Assembly (NCBI GenBank): GCA_025360355.1
Contig: JANYCL010000026.1
Location: 1-11,374, forward strand
Source: Sphingobacteriaceae bacterium
GTDB lineage: Bacteria; Bacteroidota; Bacteroidia; B-17B0; Aurantibacillaceae
Direction of reading: 5' to 3'
DNA length: 11,374 bases
The position numbers and the translations under genes are program-made. This document shows, piece after piece, positions 6,509 to 11,374 of the stretch (its first letter is position 1; every line of letters starts with the position of its first letter). The notes under the pieces were generated by a model. The model was not told where the DNA came from and made no database searches. It saw nothing but the letters and a program-made list of their open reading frames with translations.

Positions 6509-8977
6509 ATGAAAAAACATTTATTCTCTTTTTTATCTGTAATAGTTACATCACTGGTTTTAGGTCAATCCGTGCCAAATGGTGGCTTTGAAAGCTGGAC
6601 CATTTCAAGTTATGAAAATCCAAATGGTTTCCAAACTTCCAATTTTAATAGTAATAATGGTGTTCCAACCGGTATTAATGCTACAAAAACAACCGACGCT
6701 TATCACGGTAATTATGCATTAAAATTAACTACTACCTCTACAGGAACAAATATAACATTTGCTTTTTTTGCCAATGGCGATCCGGGTAAAAACCCTCCAC
6801 AGGGCGGAACTCCTTATTCACAAAAACCAACTGGTATTCAGTTTCATTATAAAAGTAATATAATACCAACTGACACAGCGATATTTATGGCTGTTTTTAA
6901 AAAAGCAGGAGTTAGTATAGGAACTTACTTTTTTAAGTTTGGCTCTACAAAAACTTCTTATACTTTATTTAACGGTACTTTTAGTCCGGCACTTCCTGTA
7001 AATCCGGATACAGTTGTAATTGCAGCTGCATCGAGTAATGCTTTTGCAAGTTTCGGTATTGCAGGAAACTCATTGCAATTGGATAGTATAAATTTTACTG
7101 GTGTAACATCGCAGCCTTCACCTTTTAATGGCAGTTTTGAAAATTGGACAACATTTCAGGATGATAGATTAAATGGGTGGGACAAAAACGGTTTTTCACA
7201 GCGTACAACCGATATATACAGCGGTACTTTTGCTGTTGAACTACAAACAGCCGCTCAATCTTTTGGCGGAAATAGCATTGATGCAGGAGAAGTTAATATG
7301 GGTCAAAATGTTGCCGGTAATATTTTAGGTGGATTACCTTTTTCAAATCAGATCGATACTTTAGTTTTCTATTATAAATACATTCCTTCTGATCCTAACG
7401 ATCAAGGTGAGTGTTTCATAAATTTTAAAAAGAATGGTGTTAAGTTGTTCTATCAGGCATATACTTCAATGACTATTTCACCTTCTTATAAAAAAATAAC
7501 CATGCCATTTAATACGGGGGGCCCGGTCGACACTATCATTATCAGTTTCCGTTCATCAAAATATCCTTATCTTCCTTCTTACGTGGGGTCTGATCTGAAA
7601 GTAGATAATATGTATCTCACTTCACAAGAAATTCCTATTTCTGATTTTATTAGCCCTCCGCCATTTGGTTGTACAGGACAAACAATCCAACTAATTGATA
7701 AATCAGGTAACATGGCAAATGCGTGGGGATGGATCATGCCGGGAGGTACACCGGGAAGTTCAACATCACAAAATCCAACAGTATCTTACAATACACCCGG
7801 CACTAAAACCATTAGTATGATTGCGAGCAATCAATTTGGTTCAGGAAATCTTATTTCAAAAACAATTACTATTTATACCGTTCCTATTGTTGCATCAACA
7901 TCAACTGTTACAGCTTGTGGAGGCGGTAACGCTATTCTTACTGCAAGTGGTGCTAATTCTTATACATGGAGTACAGGGTCAAATTCATCTACTATTTCTG
8001 TTACCCCAAGCGTAACTACAATTTATACTGTAGTTGGTACAACAAATGGTTGTTCTGATTCAGGTATAGGAGTTGTTGTTGTTCCATTAGTTCCAAAACC
8101 TGATATCTGTATGGTTACTGTTGATAGTTTAAATGTGTACAACGAAATTTATTGGGACAAAACAGCGTATCCGAATTTAGATTCGATGATAATTTACCGT
8201 GAAGTTATTTCGAATACATACAGGAGAATTGGTTCGGTTTCGAAAACAGCACTAAGCATGTGGAGAGATACTGCAAGAAGTATTGGTCCTGCAAATGGGG
8301 ATCCGAATATTTCAACTTACCGCTATAAAATACAAGTACGTGATACTTGCGGACAATACGGCCCGAAAAGTTTATGGCATAACACAGTTTTCTTTACGCA
8401 TAGTGCCGGAACATTTTTCTGGACAAATAATTATATGATAGAAGGTCCGGTTAATCCTGTTCAAACTTATAGTTTAATGGTAAATATTAATCCAACAGTT
8501 GTTACTTCTTCTTATTCTTTAGTTGGAACAACAACAGGAAATCAAAGTACATTGAATGATCCGTTCTATGTTTTCTATTCTACAACAGCTGATTGGAGAG
8601 TGGAAGCTGATCTGGGTTACAATTGTACCGCATCAATGAGATATGGTAATAATTCAATACAAGGTAAAGTTACAAAAACACGGAGTAACATTCAGAATAA
8701 CCGTATGGCTATAGGTATTAACGAAGTTAGTTTCAAAAATAAATTTAGAGTTTATCCAAATCCAACCAATGGAATTTTAAATATTGATCTGATCAGTTCG
8801 AATGATGATATGGATATCGCAATTACAAATGTACTAGGTCAAGCTGTTTATTCCGATAAAATAAATAAAGGAGTAAATAATAAAGTTTTAAACGTAAGCA
8901 GTTTTGCAAAAGGTGTTTATAGTTTGATCATCAGCAGCCAAAACAGTAAAGCTGTTTACAAAGTAGTTGTTGAGTAA
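6509..8977 (+). CDS. T9SS-exported multidomain protein with PKD domain and C-terminal sorting domain
   Basis: This 822-residue protein has a signal peptide (1-20). Two related jelly-roll-like modules follow, opening with NGGFESW (24-30) and NGSFENW (207-213) and closing with LQLDSINFTG and LKVDNMYLTS. Next come a PKD-like domain (about 376-458), an Ig-like module (about 459-526, with TYTWSTG-type repeats) and a fibronectin-like region (about 530-735) containing EIYWDKTAYPNLDSMIIYRE. The last 80 residues are a type A T9SS sorting domain, with FRVYPNPTNGILNI, NVLGQAVY and FAKGVYSLII. It should therefore cross the outer membrane and be attached to the surface or released. No catalytic motif is evident, so adhesion or glycan binding is an inference only. 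The ATG at 6509 lacks a Shine-Dalgarno motif and starts a good signal peptide. Confidence 0.9.
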   Translation: MKKHLFSFLSVIVTSLVLGQSVPNGGFESWTISSYENPNGFQTSNFNSNNGVPTGINATKTTDAYHGNYALKLTTTSTGTNITFAFFANGDPGKNPPQGGTPYSQKPTGIQFHYKSNIIPTDTAIFMAVFKKAGVSIGTYFFKFGSTKTSYTLFNGTFSPALPVNPDTVVIAAASSNAFASFGIAGNSLQLDSINFTGVTSQPSPFNGSFENWTTFQDDRLNGWDKNGFSQRTTDIYSGTFAVELQTAAQSFGGNSIDAGEVNMGQNVAGNILGGLPFSNQIDTLVFYYKYIPSDPNDQGECFINFKKNGVKLFYQAYTSMTISPSYKKITMPFNTGGPVDTIIISFRSSKYPYLPSYVGSDLKVDNMYLTSQEIPISDFISPPPFGCTGQTIQLIDKSGNMANAWGWIMPGGTPGSSTSQNPTVSYNTPGTKTISMIASNQFGSGNLISKTITIYTVPIVASTSTVTACGGGNAILTASGANSYTWSTGSNSSTISVTPSVTTIYTVVGTTNGCSDSGIGVVVVPLVPKPDICMVTVDSLNVYNEIYWDKTAYPNLDSMIIYREVISNTYRRIGSVSKTALSMWRDTARSIGPANGDPNISTYRYKIQVRDTCGQYGPKSLWHNTVFFTHSAGTFFWTNNYMIEGPVNPVQTYSLMVNINPTVVTSSYSLVGTTTGNQSTLNDPFYVFYSTTADWRVEADLGYNCTASMRYGNNSIQGKVTKTRSNIQNNRMAIGINEVSFKNKFRVYPNPTNGILNIDLISSNDDMDIAITNVLGQAVYSDKINKGVNNKVLNVSSFAKGVYSLIISSQNSKAVYKVVVE

Positions 8978-9013
8978 TGGTTCGTGGTGAGCTTGTCGAA
9001 CTATCACCATGAC
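8978..9013. repeat. REP-like palindromic repeat after the T9SS protein gene
   Basis: The element starts at the base after the stop codon. GTTCG (8980-8984) can pair with CGAAC (8997-9001), while GGTGA (8986-8990) can pair with TCACC (9004-9008) and ATGGT (8977-8981) with ACCAT (9006-9010), so alternative folds compete. GAGCTTGTCGA (8989-8999) matches, as its reverse complement and with one base missing, 993-1002. The first 13 bases with the stop codon match 3170-3182 exactly. A separate true terminator follows at 9025, so the repeat is not needed to end transcription. Confidence 0.6.
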
Positions 9014-9024
9014 TTAGAATAAAT

Positions 9025-9057
9025 AAAAAAACCCGGAGTCTTCATTCCGGGTTTTTT
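9025..9057. terminator. Bidirectional terminator between convergent genes
   Basis: CCCGGA (9032-9037) pairs with TCCGGG (9046-9051) around an 8-base loop. An A-run (9025-9031) lies on the left and a T-run (9052-9057) on the right, extending the stem. Read on either strand, a GC stem is followed by at least six U, so it can stop both the plus-strand T9SS gene and the minus-strand YHYH gene, whose stop codon is at 9080. Confidence 0.92.
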
Positions 9058-9079
9058 GTTTTTGTATGGTAAGAGAATT

Positions 9080-10444
9080 TTATCTGCTGACAATTATTTT
9101 TTTATTGAGAATTGAATTCCCATCTGTAACTTTAATAATGTATTCTCCATCGTAAATAGTTTTAAGATCGAAATACGCTAAAGTACTGCCTTGATAGAGA
9201 ATTGTTTTTTGAACTACTCTGCCTGTCATGTCTATTAATTCAACATCCAAATTACTTTTATTTAAATTATTTATTTGCACCACGATCATGTCACTCGCAG
9301 GATTTGGAAAAACTTTAGCACTTATAACTACTTCAGAATTATTAATTCCTGCAGCTGAAGTAGTGTAAGTTGTTGTTGTTTCAGTAATGGAAGTAACTTT
9401 TGTGGCCACTTTTGTCCCATAAAAATAAGGACCAACAACATATGGGTAATAGGAATTCCAATATTTATCTACAGTCGCGAAATAACAATAAGTTCCTAAT
9501 GGATATTCCGGCGTGACGCAAAATCTTCCATTGTGATCATCTAAATAATCAGGAGTTAAAGTTGATGTTGCATTATACTGATAATCCTCTCTGAAATAAC
9601 CTAGAGGATATGTTGCGCTAACATTTGGTCCGGCTGTAACTGCAACTGTACTTCCTGCATAAGTTGTACGCACTGTAATACTTCTTAAAGCGTAACTTGA
9701 TTTCATTCTTACAATTCCTCCTGTACCATCTGCATTTTTATAACCATAAGCTCCGTAAATTGGAAAACCGTCATAAGCAAAACCAATTAGCGGTGAATGT
9801 TGCGTACTGTCAATTGCATATAAACCATCAGCATTATAAATAACACAAACAGTTGAAATAACCGCTAAGTCTAATTTAAATGCACTTGGATTTTGGTGAT
9901 GATGATAATTTCCCATTGCAGGATGTCCTTTTGAACAATCAAAACCTAATTTTTCTCCTACAATTGCATCTCTGTTCCAAACATTATCGCCCATGCCGCC
10001 TAACGGACCACCTTTTAAAGAGCCGGAAGAGTTTTGCCATGAAACGCCATCTCTGTAATCAAACAAAGCAACACCATTAATAAAAACTCCAATATTACCG
10101 CCTGTAGTCGCAACAGGAGTGGAAGTGTTTTGTACCGGCGCTAAAGGAAATTTAAATATTGCATTTTGATCACTTGCTAAAGAAGGATTGCCATCTAAAA
10201 ATGGACCTGTGATATAAGAAGGAATTCCCCTTGTAGAAACATACACCCAGCTTGTTGAATATTGTACAACCTGACAATTCGCTAAAGTAACATCCGTAAA
10301 AGGTGTTGGATTTCCGCTAACATAATGGCGGCCGGTAACAGAAGTGTTTTGCAGCCAGCCTGAAATTGCAGGACTAACCTGCGCGTTTAGCATCTGAAAC
10401 CCAAAGGTTAAAGCTGACAAGAACAAAGTGATTTTAATTTTCAT
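9080..10444 (-). CDS. YHYH-domain protein with T9SS C-terminal sorting domain
   Basis: This 454-residue protein begins with a signal peptide (about 1-21, ending LNA before Q). The central part matches the YHYH family by its conserved segments: DGVSWQNSSG (132-141), GHPAMGNYHHHQNP (173-186), GFAYDGFPIYGAYGY (221-235) and LDDHNGRFCVTPEYPLGTY (301-319). In the name-giving motif the second tyrosine is replaced, so it reads YHHH. Histidine clusters like this could bind metal, but that is inference; the family's biochemical role is not known to me. The last 80 residues form a T9SS sorting domain, with VFPNPASD, LIDMTGRVV and YDGEYIIKV. It should be exported across the outer membrane. It lies 48 bases after the di-heme peroxidase gene on the same strand, with no terminator visible between them, so the two are probably co-expressed. 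Confidence 0.9.
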   Translation of the reverse strand: MKIKITLFLSALTFGFQMLNAQVSPAISGWLQNTSVTGRHYVSGNPTPFTDVTLANCQVVQYSTSWVYVSTRGIPSYITGPFLDGNPSLASDQNAIFKFPLAPVQNTSTPVATTGGNIGVFINGVALFDYRDGVSWQNSSGSLKGGPLGGMGDNVWNRDAIVGEKLGFDCSKGHPAMGNYHHHQNPSAFKLDLAVISTVCVIYNADGLYAIDSTQHSPLIGFAYDGFPIYGAYGYKNADGTGGIVRMKSSYALRSITVRTTYAGSTVAVTAGPNVSATYPLGYFREDYQYNATSTLTPDYLDDHNGRFCVTPEYPLGTYCYFATVDKYWNSYYPYVVGPYFYGTKVATKVTSITETTTTYTTSAAGINNSEVVISAKVFPNPASDMIVVQINNLNKSNLDVELIDMTGRVVQKTILYQGSTLAYFDLKTIYDGEYIIKVTDGNSILNKKIIVSR

Positions 10445-10479
10445 AGTTTATGATTTATTTAGTTAGACGATATTAATTG

Positions 10480-10496
10480 TTAAACCCCTCGTTTAA
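10480..10496 (-). other. Hairpin spanning the peroxidase stop codon
   Basis: TTAAAC (10480-10485) and GTTTAA (10491-10496) form a perfect 6-base-pair stem with a 5-base loop, and the stem contains the TAA stop of the peroxidase gene. No T-tract follows on the minus strand, so it does not look like a terminator. It might affect mRNA stability or relative expression of the two genes. A stem this short and AT-rich can arise by chance. Confidence 0.3.
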
Positions 10497-11374
10497 TTCT
10501 TGTTTTTTGGATCATTATGGCTCTTATTGTAAATGAAAGCTTTATCAGTTAAAGTTAACAGAAAAGCGGTAAGATCTACTTTTTCATTGGAACTCAGTAT
10601 AATTGGAGAATCTAAATTTTTAGATAGAGTAGGGCTTTTTTGAATTCCGGTCGTATAGTGCTTTAATACATCCGATATGCGTTTAAACCTTCCGTCGTGC
10701 ATGTAAGGAAAAGTGAATTCAATATTACGGAGGGTAGGGACTTTAAACTTTAAAGAATCTAATTTGTTTTTGGTGACCTTCATTCTCCCGTAGTCTTTCA
10801 AAGTTGTATCGAGAGGCAAACCATTATTTTCGAAATTATAATTGCTGAATAAAGGTTCTTTATGACAAGAAGAACAATTTTTTTGAAATAATTTATAACC
10901 GTTCTCTTCCTGCAAAGTAAATTTAGTTTGTTTGCGCATAACGCTGTCGTATTTTGAATTTGCGCTGATTAACGTAAGCATAAATTGTGAAATTGCTTTT
11001 AATGTATGTTCGCCTGTAATATTACTATCACCAAATGCTTTTAAAAATAAGGAAGGATAATTTTTTGAATGCTGTAATTTTAAAATAACATTCTCAATTT
11101 TCTCACCCATTTCATCAGGGTGACTAATAGGCGCGAGTGCTTGCACGTCGAGATGATTCACTGCGCCATCCCACATAAAAATGGGTTGCCATGCTAAATT
11201 CATTAGAGCGGGTGAATTTCTGGTACCGATCCTATCGTTTATGCCATGACTAAGATCGTGATCGATGTGAGTAAAAGCAGAGTAGGGTGAATGACAGCTT
11301 GCGCAAGAGATCGTATTGTTTTGGGAAAGAATTGGGTCGTAAAATAAAATGCGGCCAAGTTCATTTTTTTTTAC
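10493..11374 (-). CDS. Di-heme cytochrome c peroxidase / MauG-family protein (N terminus beyond window edge)
   Basis: The frame is open to the window edge, giving 293 visible residues. The ATG at 11203 is internal, since essential family sequence lies upstream of it. Upstream come ELGRILFYDPILS and the first heme site CASCH (visible 24-28, bases 11291-11305), then GTRNSPALMNLAWQP and MWDG. The second heme site is CSSCH (visible 167-171, bases 10862-10876), followed by KVPTLRN and YMHDGRF (visible 224-230), which are typical of the C-terminal heme domain. The family reduces peroxide with electrons from small carriers, or, in MauG and MbnH, oxidises residues of a partner protein in the periplasm. 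Which type this is cannot be told here. The missing N terminus should hold the signal peptide. A YHYH-protein gene follows 48 bases downstream. Confidence 0.93.
   Translation of the reverse strand, partial: VKKNELGRILFYDPILSQNNTISCASCHSPYSAFTHIDHDLSHGINDRIGTRNSPALMNLAWQPIFMWDGAVNHLDVQALAPISHPDEMGEKIENVILKLQHSKNYPSLFLKAFGDSNITGEHTLKAISQFMLTLISANSKYDSVMRKQTKFTLQEENGYKLFQKNCSSCHKEPLFSNYNFENNGLPLDTTLKDYGRMKVTKNKLDSLKFKVPTLRNIEFTFPYMHDGRFKRISDVLKHYTTGIQKSPTLSKNLDSPIILSSNEKVDLTAFLLTLTDKAFIYNKSHNDPKNKN

Noticed and set aside
7516..7531. GC-rich string with ApaI- and SalI-like sites resembling a cloning-vector polylinker
   Set aside because: It is in frame and encodes residues that fit the surrounding module (NTGGPVDTI); the match to vector is only about 12 bases, so chance is the simpler explanation.
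7821..8015. Alternative plus-strand frame inside the T9SS gene
   Set aside because: The low-complexity Leu/Gln-rich product is a frame shadow of the PKD/Ig region.
9880..10080. Plus-strand open frame opposite the YHYH domain
   Set aside because: It is antisense to the best conserved part of a recognisable family domain.
10493..11203. Peroxidase starting at the ATG at 11203
   Set aside because: The frame stays open to the window edge and encodes the first heme-binding CASCH and other family sequence upstream of that ATG.

Overview
The window looks like a chromosomal segment of an AT-rich member of the Bacteroidota. Three things point there: two secreted proteins end in type IX secretion (T9SS) sorting domains; one protein has the propeller, Y_Y_Y and SpoIIE phosphatase layout common in that phylum; and almost every start codon lacks a Shine-Dalgarno sequence. 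I cannot name the genus from sequence alone.

Positions 1-1812 hold the conserved translation cluster thrS (3' end only), infC, rpmI and rplT, all on the plus strand and closed by a strong terminator. infC has no ATG, GTG, TTG or CTG codon ahead of its conserved domain. It almost certainly starts at an ATT at 342 behind a GGAGG motif, which gives a 215-residue IF3 with a basic, Pro/Gly-rich N-terminal extension. A palindromic repeat sits between infC and rpmI.

Positions 1826-3212 hold a plus-strand pair: a lipoprotein and a small exported protein, 12 bases apart, both of unknown function. A second palindrome follows directly after their last stop codon. Positions 3230-6364 (minus strand) encode a large membrane sensor with a periplasmic propeller, one membrane segment, a coiled coil and a cytoplasmic PP2C/SpoIIE phosphatase. 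It diverges from a long T9SS-exported multidomain protein (6509-8977, plus), and the 144 bases between them must hold both promoters.

Positions 9080-11374 (minus strand) hold a di-heme cytochrome c peroxidase/MauG-type gene, cut by the window edge, followed 48 bases later by a T9SS-exported YHYH-domain protein. They are probably co-transcribed. A bidirectional terminator at 9025-9057 separates this unit from the convergent gene.

No stretch longer than 144 bases lacks a gene. I see no tRNA, rRNA, CRISPR array, transposase or phage gene. I did not find a clear new defence or mobile system. The best leads are the AUU-started infC, the repeat family placed against stop codons, the peroxidase/YHYH pair, and the uncharacterised lipoprotein pair.
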